From: Candidatus Obscuribacterales bacterium
Lineage (GTDB): Bacteria > Cyanobacteriota > Vampirovibrionia > Obscuribacterales > Obscuribacteraceae
DNA: 64,000 bases
Direction: 5' to 3'
Assembly: GCA_020050835.1 (NCBI GenBank)
Contig: JAGVKB010000102.1
Location: 210,126 to 274,125, forward strand
How positions within the stretch are numbered: position 1 is the stretch's first letter; each line of letters opens with the position of its first letter. A model generated the notes under the pieces. The model worked only from the letters and a program-made list of their open reading frames with translations, was not told the origin of the DNA and did not search any database. Shown here one piece after another: positions 18,371 to 27,484 of this stretch. Made by a program: the position numbers and the translations under genes.

Positions 18371-18392
18371 CTGGACGCATACAGACGTCCAG
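18371..18392. terminator. hairpin after the IS66 remnant
   Basis: CTGGACG, 8 bases, CGTCCAG is a perfect 7-bp stem starting 4 bases after the remnant's stop codon. There is no T-run. It could be a leftover terminator of the insertion sequence. Confidence 0.3.
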
Positions 18393-18527
18393 ACTCCACT
18401 TCTCCGCATACAACCCTTTGGTAGTCTGGCCCGATCGAACTTGTGTAGTGGTCACCGAATAAGCTACAACGCACTTGGGTATAAAAGCTGTAAGCTGTTG
18501 CACCCAGTTACACGGTGAAACTAAGCC

Positions 18528-18845
18528 ATGAAATGGACGATGTTTTATATGCTAAACGCTGGAATGATTGGTGCAATCGTCGGATTCTTGTATCTGTGTG
18601 GTGTGAGCTTTGTCCATGCGTATTATTGGATGGCGGGCTGGACTGTTGTGGACATCCCGGGTCTACAAATGAAATTGGTTATAGAAGGAGGCAAATTACT
18701 AATTCTGGGAGATTTACTCGAACACGGTCCAACATACGTCCTAGTGGGAATGACAGTAGCTGTACTCTGCATGTACATAGTTGAACGTGTAATTGTCTGG
18801 ATTTTAGCGATGAAAAGGAAACGAAAAAGTGCAGCAGAGCAGTAG
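18528..18845 (+). CDS. small two-helix membrane protein, unknown
   Basis: This 105-residue frame has a hydrophobic N-terminal half (about 8-45) and a second strong membrane helix (YVLVGMTVAVLCMYIVERVIVWIL, shown here only as residues 72-95), then a basic tail KRKRKSAAEQ. The even hydrophobic pattern argues for a real gene, although it sits in a decayed region and has no obvious ribosome site. I recognise no family. Confidence 0.5.
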   Translation: MKWTMFYMLNAGMIGAIVGFLYLCGVSFVHAYYWMAGWTVVDIPGLQMKLVIEGGKLLILGDLLEHGPTYVLVGMTVAVLCMYIVERVIVWILAMKRKRKSAAEQ

Positions 18846-19127
18846 ATCAGCCCTAGTCACTCTGATCCTTCTCTTTGCACCAAACACCCAGCGATCTTGT
18901 CGAGTAATGCTTGCTTCTGCTTGGTCCAGCCGACCATCGGAAAGCCAATCACCAAGGGATATTATCTTGCCGAAGTGTCTGTTGGTTACTCTCCAGAATC
19001 TGATGCGTTGACCACCTGTGTCAGTAACCTTGATCTTAAGCAGTATCTTGCCGCCCGTTGCTTGCAGAGCGGAGCTTTCCTCAAGGGCGTGATAGAGCCA
19101 GTATATTTAAATTCCGACTCTAGATAA
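18829..19127 (+). pseudogene. possible frameshifted small exported protein
   Basis: A GTG at 18829, overlapping the end of the preceding gene, begins a frame with a hydrophobic N-terminus (ALVTLILLFAP). It soon turns implausible, while another frame from about 18897 to 19127 reads like a protein (GKPITKGYYLAEVSVGY). A single frameshift near 18895 would join them into about 95 residues. Evidence is weak; chance frames are the alternative. Confidence 0.25.
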
Positions 19128-19399
19128 CACCAGCCCTGTGAGACCGCTGCCGTAGATCTCGAAAGCGTTGCAGGAACCGCACCATTGAAGTAAGCGCGCG
19201 TGCGAGACTATTGATTTTGTTTGATGGTGCGGGTCTCAGCGTTTTTGTCACTCGCGCGAAGTGGCGCTAATGGTCCCGAATGGACACATGACGGGCCACA
19301 AAATGGGCCACGGATATTGCTGGATTTTTGGGGTATCCAGTGGGACCATTTTCAATCGTTTTTCTGCACACTTGCATAGAAAGAGCAGCAATCATCAGA
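19128..19399. other. intergenic region with imperfect inverted repeat
   Basis: There is no gene here. It contains CCGCACCAT (near 19179) and ATGGTGCGG (near 19224) as inverted arms about 45 bases apart, and GC-rich words CGCGCGTGCGAG and CACTCGCGCG. These could be remnants of mobile-element ends or attachment-site arms next to the integrase remnant, but no direct duplication shows this. Confidence 0.3.
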
Positions 19400-20626
19400 T
19401 TACTTAGGCGGAAAGAGGCCAGGAAGCCAGCTCGATGCCGCCTGAACCGGAAACGACAGGCAGACCGGCTCCCGATCACCAGCAGAAAACAATACTCCTC
19501 TTTCTAAGAGCGCTGAGACGACTCTTCGCGCTTGGCGATCAACCACGCCAAGCAACGCGGGAATCTCCGACCGCGGAATTAGCCCTCTGTATAAGACCGC
19601 TTCGAGTAACTTCGGTGCACCCGGCAACAGTTCGCCTTTTGCTCGTTCCGCGTCAGCCCAATTGAGAACCCGTTTATGCAGTCCAGATGGCTCGATGACC
19701 TGCTGCATATATTCGATCTGATCGATGCAAATCCTCAAGAAGAACTGCGTGAACTCCAAAAGCGCGCGTTGACTCAAGTTACCTCGTCCGTCAAGATCAT
19801 TCCGTTGCTGTTGGTCACAGTTGGCCAAATGTTCTTTGTATTGATCGACGTTCCGCGCGAGGCCTCTCGCGATAGACCAAATCCCGGATGTATCGGCAGC
19901 TGTGAGCAACTGTCCATACGACATCAGACGAGCTACGCGGCCATTTCCGTCCAGAAATGGATGGATAAATAGCAACCGGTGATGAGCTGCGGGAGTCGCG
20001 ATGACTCGCTCAATGCGATTAAGACCCGAATAAGCACTATGAAAGCGATCCATAAATCTGGGAACGGCACCACGGCTCACCGGCACATGTCGACCGACAA
20101 TAACATCGCGCCGGCGAAATTCACCCGGGATCACTTGGACAGTTTCACCTGATTTGGGATCTTCAACAACGAGTAAGGCGTCAGGCAACAGCTCGCAGAA
20201 TCGTCGATGGATCTCGCGAATCACAACTGCGTCAGAGATGTCCAAACCGGGCGACTCATCAATCCATTTTTGAACCGCGATATGCGCTTCGGCTTCGAGC
20301 TGCAGATTGCGTTTTCTCGGATCGTTGCTGTAATCCTTCTTTTGAGCCCGCTCAATGTCATAGGGATGAGTGTCGTGCCCCTCAATCAGGTTGCTGTAAT
20401 AACAATTCATCACCCGAACAAGATCAGCAAGCGCACCAACGATAGCGCTTGGGATTGAACTTTTGAGGGCGGCTGATTTAACTGCTATTTCCAAGGCCAT
20501 ATCTTGGAGCTCAGGTCTTGTAGGAACTTCCTGACCCAGTACTAAAGGTTCAAGTAGCGCTAACGGCTCACTCCGATCGATGTCCGGCAAAAAGTCCGCT
20601 TTGTTGTCCGGTTTCTTTTTTCCCAT
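19400..20626 (-). CDS. Fic-family protein (predicted AMP-transferase), self-inhibited class
   Basis: The 408-residue protein contains the full Fic motif HPFLDGNGRVAR at residues 222-233, with catalytic His222 and the anion-hole GNGR. Upstream, S78-x-x-x-E82-G83 (SNLIEG) matches the [S/T]xxxE[G/N] inhibitory motif of class II Fic proteins, whose Glu blocks ATP binding until relieved. The C-terminal part (about 330-408) looks like a winged helix (RSEIPALLGVVDRQARRVVSALLERGVL). Fic enzymes usually transfer AMP to hydroxyl groups of target proteins; the target here is unknown. The gene is intact within a decayed mobile region, which suggests horizontal arrival. A 12-bp repeat occurs both in its first codons and upstream. 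Confidence 0.93.
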   Translation of the reverse strand: MGKKKPDNKADFLPDIDRSEPLALLEPLVLGQEVPTRPELQDMALEIAVKSAALKSSIPSAIVGALADLVRVMNCYYSNLIEGHDTHPYDIERAQKKDYSNDPRKRNLQLEAEAHIAVQKWIDESPGLDISDAVVIREIHRRFCELLPDALLVVEDPKSGETVQVIPGEFRRRDVIVGRHVPVSRGAVPRFMDRFHSAYSGLNRIERVIATPAAHHRLLFIHPFLDGNGRVARLMSYGQLLTAADTSGIWSIARGLARNVDQYKEHLANCDQQQRNDLDGRGNLSQRALLEFTQFFLRICIDQIEYMQQVIEPSGLHKRVLNWADAERAKGELLPGAPKLLEAVLYRGLIPRSEIPALLGVVDRQARRVVSALLERGVLFSAGDREPVCLSFPVQAASSWLPGLFPPK

Positions 20627-20709
20627 AAAGTCAATATTAGCAGCCTTTACGCTCGCTGAACACCCTTAACAAAGTCCGGTAAAAAGTCCGGTAAAAAGTC
20701 CGGCAGAAA
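20582..20709. repeat. two blocks of a 12-bp tandem repeat around the Fic start
   Basis: Period-12 units of the type GTCCGGTAAAAA occur three times at 20674-20709 upstream of the Fic gene, and three times in more diverged form at 20582-20617 inside its first 15 codons. In the gene they encode a four-residue rhythm ending in Pro/Ala-Asp (KKPD, NKAD, FLPD). The upstream block could be an operator array or a duplicated gene start. Confidence 0.7.
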
Positions 20710-20730
20710 CAATCGAGATTTAACGTTTGA

Positions 20731-21153
20731 TTGAAGGATTGGCACCGGCGGTTTCCAAGGAATTGTGCAACGTCGGAAACCAATCGTGGGGAAATTCGCA
20801 TTAACAAGGGCCGCGTGCGCGGGTCAGAAGACTTACCGAAGACCGCTTCGAGTTCTAGAATTGTGCCAATGTTATCTATCGTGCGGGACGCACTAGAGCA
20901 GATGAAACTGCGCGGAACCGTAAGTCTTGATGGTTATGTGTTCACCACCAAGAACGGACAGCCCATCGACAAACATCTGGATCACGTCTGGCGGACAGCC
21001 CTTCGCAAAGCGGGACTGCGGCGAGAGCCGCCCCTGGCGAACAGGACTAGCCGGTCGGTTGCGGCAATATGCGACCAGGATTGCTCAATTGCACAGTGCA
21101 ATCTCCGATCAGCGCTCTTAGAATTGGGCTTAACCCTTCAACGGAGTAACTAG
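20731..21153 (+). pseudogene. tyrosine recombinase (phage-type integrase) remnant
   Basis: The frame reads like the middle of a tyrosine recombinase catalytic domain: GEIRINKGRVRGSEDLPKTA, SSSRIVPMLSIVRDALEQMK, DGYVFTTKNGQPID and HVWRTALRKAGLRREPP. It then loses the family pattern where the HxxR box should be, and the catalytic tyrosine region is missing. No credible start is present. It is therefore a dead fragment, and with the IS66 remnant it indicates past integration events here. Confidence 0.7.
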
Positions 21154-21155
21154 CC

Positions 21156-22172
21156 ATGAGCAGGCTGGAGCATTGCGACTTAAGTACCGGCACGGCAGAT
21201 CTGGCTGTAGCAGCCAGGCTATTTGAATGCGCAAGCGGCAGGACAGCAGAACTAGCATCCAAGCTCAGTCGCGAAGCGGCATTAATTGGAGTGGGACTGG
21301 CCGGAGGAACCGTCGCCGAGATCAAGAAAGATCCGCTCAAGGCGACAGTGCAACTGGCCGGAACAGCTCTGGCCGGAAGTTTAATAGCCGGTATGGCACT
21401 GGCTGAAGCACCGGTTTTAGCTCGAACTGGACTGATTGTTGGAGCTGGATTGACCGGCAAATGGGTGTGGGATCAAATTGACCCGAACAGCACTAAAAAT
21501 CAGATTCGAAACCATGATGTTATGGAAGCGGTTACTGCTGTGTGGAACAAATCGGATTCCGCAACGTTTGGTAAGAGCGAACGACTGATGGAAAGGGACC
21601 TCGGCAGTTTAGGGCTTGATGTTACAACTTTTGCCATCGGCGGTGCTGTGGCCGGAAAGCTAGCACCACAGATCGGTTCCGAAATGAGCTTGGCATATAA
21701 GGAGATTGTTGGTAGCGGTAAACAGCTGTCTACATTTGCAGCTGAACTCATGCCCGCTTTCAATGCACCTAAGTTGGCACCGGTACTGGCTCATAGCGCT
21801 GAAGGTTCCGGCGGTGCCGGGCTGGTTTCCGAATCGCCGTTGGGTGATTTTACCTTTCTAATGGCCAAACCTCGCCACGGGCGGGTCGAATCAAGACCAA
21901 TTGATGAGTTCGATCTCAATCCTGTCAAGGAGTCGATCCCCGAGAATGGCAAATTGACTGAGAAAGCCAATCGCACTGAGCTGGAATTCCCCGATGGGTC
22001 CCGGATAGTTGAGGACTTCATTGGCAATTGGTGGATCTACGAGGCAAATGGAAAGATGTATCGCTGCGGACTCGATGGCGATCCAGCATTACCGCCGGCA
22101 GAAGCGCTCGGTGGCAACGGCTTTAATTTTGGAGCAAAAGGCTGGCGGGAGCGCCAGACCGCCAAAAGGTAA
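21156..22172 (+). CDS. hypothetical protein with glycine-rich hydrophobic middle
   Basis: This 338-residue protein begins at an ATG 2 bases after the integrase remnant frame ends. Residues 45-110 hold Gly/Ala-rich hydrophobic stretches (LIGVGLAGGTVAEIK, LAGTALAGSLIAGMALAEA, IVGAGLTGKWVW) of the glycine-zipper kind that may insert into or oligomerise at a membrane. There is no signal peptide. The C-terminal part has an RTELEFPDGSRIVEDFIGNW segment. I do not recognise a family. Confidence 0.65.
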   Translation: MSRLEHCDLSTGTADLAVAARLFECASGRTAELASKLSREAALIGVGLAGGTVAEIKKDPLKATVQLAGTALAGSLIAGMALAEAPVLARTGLIVGAGLTGKWVWDQIDPNSTKNQIRNHDVMEAVTAVWNKSDSATFGKSERLMERDLGSLGLDVTTFAIGGAVAGKLAPQIGSEMSLAYKEIVGSGKQLSTFAAELMPAFNAPKLAPVLAHSAEGSGGAGLVSESPLGDFTFLMAKPRHGRVESRPIDEFDLNPVKESIPENGKLTEKANRTELEFPDGSRIVEDFIGNWWIYEANGKMYRCGLDGDPALPPAEALGGNGFNFGAKGWRERQTAKR

Positions 22173-22199
22173 CTAACCGAGCGCAATCGCAGTCAGCTG

Positions 22200-23477
22200 C
22201 TAATTGGCAGCGCTCTTTGCTGTCGATTGAGCCGTTTTATTTTCAGCGCTAAGATTTCTGGACAGGGAGCGATCGCCGCAAATCGCATTACAGATCTCGG
22301 TTGCCAGTTTGCGACCGCCGATACCGTTCATGTGAGCCGTGTCGTTGAAGTACTCCTGTGGAAACTCAGGCGATCGGTTGAGATCGATTACCGTTGTTCG
22401 ATGCGCGCTGGCTGTCGCCATCAAAGATTGTTTGTATTCACTGTACGACCCGGGCGGCATGAGATTCATGTTCTGCTGGGTAAGCGGCATGTTGACGATG
22501 ATGGTCGTTATGCCGGCAGCATCGGTAAGCTCAAGCAGGCGATTGAGGAAGATCTTCTGGCAGTCGAAAAGCTGACGATTGGATGTGCGATAGCGATTCT
22601 TGTACTCGCGGGAGTTGTCTTGAAACGGCACTCTCAAATTCGCTGCGATTAAGAAGGTTCCTCTGCGTACCTCCTTGGCGGCTAGCTGATTGCTGTTGAC
22701 GTTTTGGCTTGGTGCTTCAATGGTGGCTGAATCGGCGAACTCCGGTCTGCCATTGCTGGTGATACCAGGCATTAGTGAGCTGAGCGTATCTTGCAGCTGA
22801 GCTGCGGCTAGTGCCTGCAGCTCCATCCGCTTGTTCCACAAAAAAATAAGCTGGTTTTGCCAGTATTCGAGGCGAGCTCCCAGGGTATTGACGGCCAGGT
22901 CCTGAACGTCGTCCAGCGGAAGAAAGTGCCGGAAAAATTGATAGGTTGGAGTATCGGCCGCGCAACCGACGCCGTTATCGATAAAGTCGCGCAGGGCCAG
23001 TCCGAGCACTATCACTTTCGGCTTCTGACCGGTTGTTAGCAAAGACTTCGCGATCAAGTAGTCGTCTGAGATCATGCCGCCGGGCAGGGCAAAGTTGAAG
23101 CAGCTGATTCCGCTCCTACCGAGCTGTTTCTCAAGCAGCTGCTCCAGATAGACGGATTGTGGGTGATCGACTGCATCGAGCGTTTGTCCGGAGAAATCGG
23201 CGTCAACGAGCGTCAAGGGGATCATCATCAAGGACGAACCCATTAAAACGACATCGGGCGTTTTCTCAGCGGTCAGATATGAATTTGTACGCAGCCATTC
23301 CCAGGTGGTTCTGGTCGGAAACTTGCCGGGTGAGATAACAACTGGCGGGTTGACAGCTGCGGCCACCAGGTTGATTGTGCAGAAAATCACAGCAGCCCAG
23401 AGCACCGGGCTTGCTAATAGCGCCCGCGAAAAGACCTTTCCGGAGATGTTCTTTCTGTCCATGATTCCTTGAGACAT
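22200..23477 (-). CDS. membrane-anchored SGNH/DltD-like protein (paralogue)
   Basis: The 425-residue protein has an N-terminal membrane helix (about 20-42) and an SGNH-like extracytoplasmic domain: VVLMGSSLMMIPL (block I serine), LGLALRDFID, IIVNMPLTQQNMNLMP and the C-terminal DTAHMNGIG (Asp-x-x-His). It clearly shares ancestry and length with the protein at 5482-6708. Relatives such as DltD and AlgX handle acyl groups on cell-surface polymers, so a role in envelope decoration is a reasonable guess. ATG 23477 is listed; an ATG five codons on, preceded by AAGGA, is an alternative. It is convergent with the gene at 21156. Confidence 0.72.
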   Translation of the reverse strand: MSQGIMDRKNISGKVFSRALLASPVLWAAVIFCTINLVAAAVNPPVVISPGKFPTRTTWEWLRTNSYLTAEKTPDVVLMGSSLMMIPLTLVDADFSGQTLDAVDHPQSVYLEQLLEKQLGRSGISCFNFALPGGMISDDYLIAKSLLTTGQKPKVIVLGLALRDFIDNGVGCAADTPTYQFFRHFLPLDDVQDLAVNTLGARLEYWQNQLIFLWNKRMELQALAAAQLQDTLSSLMPGITSNGRPEFADSATIEAPSQNVNSNQLAAKEVRRGTFLIAANLRVPFQDNSREYKNRYRTSNRQLFDCQKIFLNRLLELTDAAGITTIIVNMPLTQQNMNLMPPGSYSEYKQSLMATASAHRTTVIDLNRSPEFPQEYFNDTAHMNGIGGRKLATEICNAICGDRSLSRNLSAENKTAQSTAKSAAN

Positions 23478-23566
23478 TAGCCGGAGATCCGACAGAGCCC
23501 AAAGCGTCTACCTTGTAAAGAACAATTGTCTCAAAAAACTGACCGTCAACCTTAGAACGGCATCAT

Positions 23567-25909
23567 CTAAGAGCGTGGTCGCCTTTTCTCTGGGTCATAA
23601 AATGGAAACTTCACGACTCGGGCCGGGATGCGCTTCTGGTGCCCGTCGAGCTTGCCGACTTCAACTTCGGTTGCCAGCGTCGAGTATTCTATATTCATTC
23701 GGCAAAGCGCAATGTTTTTGCGCAGAAGTGGAGAGCGAGTGCCGCTGGTGACCACCCCAACTTGCATGCGACCGACATGGACGCAGTCTCCGTGCGCTGC
23801 CGGCTCATTGCCTTCTAGCTCCAAGCCGACCAGAGTACGCTGCGGATGCTCTTTCCGTCGGATGAGCGCTTCCTTGCCGATGAAATCTTCTTCCTTGTTT
23901 AAGGCGACGCAGAAGCCGATGCCGGCTTCAAATGGGTCGATCTGATCGTTGAATTCGAAACCGGAGAACACCAGTCCGGATTCGATTCTAAGCAGATCAA
24001 GCGCTGCCATTCCGAGTGGTTTGAGATTATGTTTTTGACCGGCAGCCCAGATTCTGTCCCAAACTGCAGCGGCATCCTTGGGATGGCACCATACTTCATA
24101 ACCCAATTCGCCGGTGTAACCGGTGCGCGATACCAACACCGGAATACCTTGCGCACTATCCAGCCTGCCGACTGTGAAGCGAAACCAGGTCAACTCTTCG
24201 AGCGTCGGTTGAACCGGAGGCGTCCAGATGATCTGCTTCAAGATATCTCGGCTATTGGGTCCTTGAACTGCCAAATTGTGTAGTTGGTCAGTGGAAGACT
24301 TTACCCATGCTCTGAGATTCAATTTCTCAGCTTGCTCTCTCAACCAAACGCCGTCGAAATCTTCTCCGCCGACGAAGCGGAAATTGTTTTCTCCGAGCCG
24401 AAAGATTGTGCCATCGTCGATGATACCACCAGATTCGTTGCAAATGGCGGTATACACGACCTGCCCGGTGGCCAGCTTGCGAATATTGCGAGTGGTGGTC
24501 GCCTGCAGCAGCGCTTCGGAATCGGGCCCGAGGATCTCGAACTTGCGCAGCGGAGAGAGATCCATTACTACAGCTGCTTCGCGGCAAGCATGATACTCTT
24601 CGAGCGTGCCGAACTGCGGGTAACAATTCGGGATCCAAAATCCTCGGTACTCTACAAAGTTGCGGGTCAGGCCGGCAGTACGAGAATGGAAGGCTGTCTC
24701 CCTGCTTAAAACCGGTGGTGCGTCTGGTGTCATACGGTGTGCAATACCTTTAGAGAAGCTGTGTTTCTGAGGATATACTCTGACGTGAATGTCGGTCGGA
24801 TTCCAGGCGTTAGCTGCGTCAATATCATCCGGGCAAGCCGATGACGCGCAAACTAGATCAGTTAGCGCTCTGAGCAGCACGTAATCCCCCGGGCGGGACC
24901 AGGGCTCGTCCAGATAGAGCGCATTACTGCTATTGATGCCGGTGTTGTAAAAGAAGTTGATAGCCGGCCAGCCTGCTCTAGAGCTGATTCCATAACCGCC
25001 CAGGACCAGGTTGAAATTGTCCGAGCAGTTGGCGTGTCCGGGATAACCGCTGTCTTCGTAGTATTTTGCAGTACATGCCAGCGCGAAGGTGTCGTGCCGA
25101 CCGACTGTGTCTCTAATCACTTCCACCAGCGGTTGCATGTCTTGACAGTAAAATTTGGAATAGAGTCCCGGCTGAGGGTAAGTGTTGCCCATGATTGTTC
25201 GGGTGGTGGTGGCATCGAGACCACGCTCGACGCCGTCTTGCAATCTGCGAGCATCAAAGGCGAGAAAATCGGAGCACTGCCGGCCCGCAACATCAATAAT
25301 TTGGATGAATTCACCGGCGGCAACTTCGTATGATCTGGCTGTTGCCTTCTCAACCCGCAGGTCCATCTTTGGTTCAGCTAGAGGTAATGGCAATTGCGGC
25401 GACTCAGCTCGGTGGATTGTCTGACGCTCGACTATGACATCAAGCTCGGTCGGTGGCATCTGCTCGTCAACGAGCATCGGCTTGCCCGGCGCCGAGATCA
25501 GGCAAACTACTTTGGACTGCGCCTGGAAGCTTTCACTTTCTCCGGCTCGAGAGCCGTCGCCGAAAATTACTTTCGCTCGCGCCTGTGTGAGGTCGATGCC
25601 GTAACGAGTCAGGGTATCCGTCAGATGTCTGACGTCTTCTTCCTGTCCGCTCAAGCCTAGTTCCAAGCTCTCCCGGTCAGCGACAGTTCCCAACACTGCC
25701 AGTGCCTCGCTGCCGGTTTCTGAAAATGCCGCGAGATGGCATATCTGCAAACCTTCGCGATCCCTTACTGTTAAGCGATCGCCGGCAAAGAGCAGTAAGG
25801 CCAGAGCGCCATTTGCGCGTATGCGATAACGCTCGGTGCCAGGCGGCAGGTTGAGCAAACCGGGTTCTCGCAAGCGAGCAGTGGTAGTAGCGGTTAACGA
25901 TTGGTTCAT
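23567..25909 (-). CDS. DUF1989-GcvT fusion, putative folate-dependent aminomethyltransferase
   Basis: The 780-residue protein joins an N-terminal part like DUF1989/urea-carboxylase-associated proteins (two related stretches around 15-110 and 190-390, with CSDFLAFDARR and GHANCSDNFNLVL) to a C-terminal GcvT domain (about 420-775; EYHACREAAVVMDLSPL, SRTGYTGELGYEVW, LDLLRIESGLVFSGFEF, FIGKEAL). GcvT proteins bind tetrahydrofolate and take one-carbon units from amine substrates. Linking these two modules suggests demethylation or cleavage of a small nitrogen compound. Such fusions exist elsewhere but have no firm substrate. ATG at 25909 after GAGG; the gene may be the distal part of the flavin-enzyme operon upstream. 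Confidence 0.82.
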   Translation of the reverse strand: MNQSLTATTTARLREPGLLNLPPGTERYRIRANGALALLLFAGDRLTVRDREGLQICHLAAFSETGSEALAVLGTVADRESLELGLSGQEEDVRHLTDTLTRYGIDLTQARAKVIFGDGSRAGESESFQAQSKVVCLISAPGKPMLVDEQMPPTELDVIVERQTIHRAESPQLPLPLAEPKMDLRVEKATARSYEVAAGEFIQIIDVAGRQCSDFLAFDARRLQDGVERGLDATTTRTIMGNTYPQPGLYSKFYCQDMQPLVEVIRDTVGRHDTFALACTAKYYEDSGYPGHANCSDNFNLVLGGYGISSRAGWPAINFFYNTGINSSNALYLDEPWSRPGDYVLLRALTDLVCASSACPDDIDAANAWNPTDIHVRVYPQKHSFSKGIAHRMTPDAPPVLSRETAFHSRTAGLTRNFVEYRGFWIPNCYPQFGTLEEYHACREAAVVMDLSPLRKFEILGPDSEALLQATTTRNIRKLATGQVVYTAICNESGGIIDDGTIFRLGENNFRFVGGEDFDGVWLREQAEKLNLRAWVKSSTDQLHNLAVQGPNSRDILKQIIWTPPVQPTLEELTWFRFTVGRLDSAQGIPVLVSRTGYTGELGYEVWCHPKDAAAVWDRIWAAGQKHNLKPLGMAALDLLRIESGLVFSGFEFNDQIDPFEAGIGFCVALNKEEDFIGKEALIRRKEHPQRTLVGLELEGNEPAAHGDCVHVGRMQVGVVTSGTRSPLLRKNIALCRMNIEYSTLATEVEVGKLDGHQKRIPARVVKFPFYDPEKRRPRS

Positions 25910-26016
25910 GGCCTCGTTCTACTGTCTGTGTATCGGGGCGGTTCGCAAGCTAAGTTTGAATGCGCGTAGGGACCGCTCCGGCAGCCTGCGATTGTGGCAC
26001 CGTCGGTGGTGATTGA

Positions 26017-27477
26017 CTATGATACCGTGGCTAGTGCCTTGGCTTGAGAGGGCTGCGCTGAAGTCGTGCTGTCGCTGGATTTCGATGCGACTTCGGACAT
26101 CAACCGCTCCGCCAGAGCGCGCTTGCTCTCCAGGTCCATCTTCTTGAGCTCGTTGTCGATTGCACGTTCGTTTACAACCTGGTTCCAGTAGTCGAGCGAC
26201 TCGAATCCTAGAAGCGCTGATTTGCCGACGAACTGGCGGATTACTTCATTAGTCGGGCCCATTACCCATCCAGCCTTTCCGTCACGCAGATAGCGCTCGA
26301 TGCCGAGCGCCGGTTTGAATCCTGTTCCGCCGCAGGCATGCAACATCTTGTCACCGACATGAGCGACGTTTTTCGCAGCCAGGAATTTTACCTGCCACAT
26401 CCAATGCAGGAGCGCCGAGCGCGGTAAGGCGGAAATGTCGTTGTGCATGCTCCAGTCGCAATTGCCGGTCGTGTTGTCCATTGCTCTTGCCATCTGGAAT
26501 ACAAACGAGCGCGAAGCGTTCGTGTCGATGATCGCTTCACCGACGTAGTCCTGAATCGTCGGGTAATCGCAGACGCGCATGCCGACGTCAACGTGCTTCC
26601 TGGTGGTGGTGTGTCTCTTGGTGATGTCGATCAAGCCCAGTGCGATGCCGTTCCAGCAGGCAGATGAGCAAAGCAGAAAGAAGGGATCGACCGCCTCGTC
26701 ATTGGAGCGAGCACCGTCACCGACCGGCCCTACCAAGCGGTCGAGCGGGACGATCACATTGTCGACCACCAGTCCACCAGATTGATTACCCCTGAGCCCA
26801 AGCCCATCCCATTGCGATGGATCTGTTTTGACTTCATCCTTGTAGACAAGGAAGCAGGAGAGATCGGAGTAGTTGCCTGCAAAGTCCGGACTGGTAGTTT
26901 GAATGACATACCAGTCGGCGAAACCGCCGGAAGTTGTCCAGGAGGCTTTCTTCAACAGTTTCCAGCTGTCTTCGAGGCGCTCTGCTTTCGACGAGACCGG
27001 ATACCAGAAGTGAGAACCGGTCTCCGGGTCGGAATAAGAGAGCGTGCCGACAAGCACTTCTTTATCCAGCCGTGAAAGGATACTTTCAATGGCAGCGCTC
27101 GGCTGCGCTTTCATGCCAAGTAATGAGGCGGCGACCGCGCTCAAGTGCATGGTATAGCACATCGCTGTCGATGCGCAGCCGTAGCGAGCGATCGTCTCTA
27201 CCACCATGGCAGCACAGGTGTGATTCTCTCCTTGCCCGCCCAATTCCTTGGGAACAATCAATCCCAAAAGACCAAGCGAAGCAAGAGCTTCGAAATTCTT
27301 ACGCGGGAAAATCAGTCCTTTGTCCGACTCAACGGCGTTGGTTCTGAGAGTGGTCCGAGCCAATTCAATTAGTTTTGACTGCAGCTCCTTCTGTTGGTCG
27401 GTGAGCAGCCATTGCGGATCAAACTCAAACCCCAGGCCCCAAAACTCTTCGGCGCCCCATAACTTTCTCTCTTTCAT
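26017..27477 (-). CDS. acyl-CoA dehydrogenase-like flavoenzyme, possibly a two-component monooxygenase
   Basis: The 486-residue protein has the three acyl-CoA dehydrogenase domains: an N-terminal helical domain (LLGLIVPKELGGQG), a middle beta-domain (GLRGNQSGGLVVDNVIVP) and a C-terminal helical domain (LHACGGTGFKPALGIERYLRDGKAGWVMGPTNEV). The ATG at 27477 follows GAGGTGATC; the longer frame enters the neighbour. The gene follows a flavin reductase gene by 7 bases in the same direction. Flavin reductases partner with monooxygenases of this fold (DszC, HpaB-like), which use reduced flavin and oxygen, so oxygenation is as likely as dehydrogenation. It lies downstream of the kynurenine genes. The substrate is unknown. 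Confidence 0.82.
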   Translation of the reverse strand: MKERKLWGAEEFWGLGFEFDPQWLLTDQQKELQSKLIELARTTLRTNAVESDKGLIFPRKNFEALASLGLLGLIVPKELGGQGENHTCAAMVVETIARYGCASTAMCYTMHLSAVAASLLGMKAQPSAAIESILSRLDKEVLVGTLSYSDPETGSHFWYPVSSKAERLEDSWKLLKKASWTTSGGFADWYVIQTTSPDFAGNYSDLSCFLVYKDEVKTDPSQWDGLGLRGNQSGGLVVDNVIVPLDRLVGPVGDGARSNDEAVDPFFLLCSSACWNGIALGLIDITKRHTTTRKHVDVGMRVCDYPTIQDYVGEAIIDTNASRSFVFQMARAMDNTTGNCDWSMHNDISALPRSALLHWMWQVKFLAAKNVAHVGDKMLHACGGTGFKPALGIERYLRDGKAGWVMGPTNEVIRQFVGKSALLGFESLDYWNQVVNERAIDNELKKMDLESKRALAERLMSEVASKSSDSTTSAQPSQAKALATVS

Positions 27478-27484
27478 GATCACC

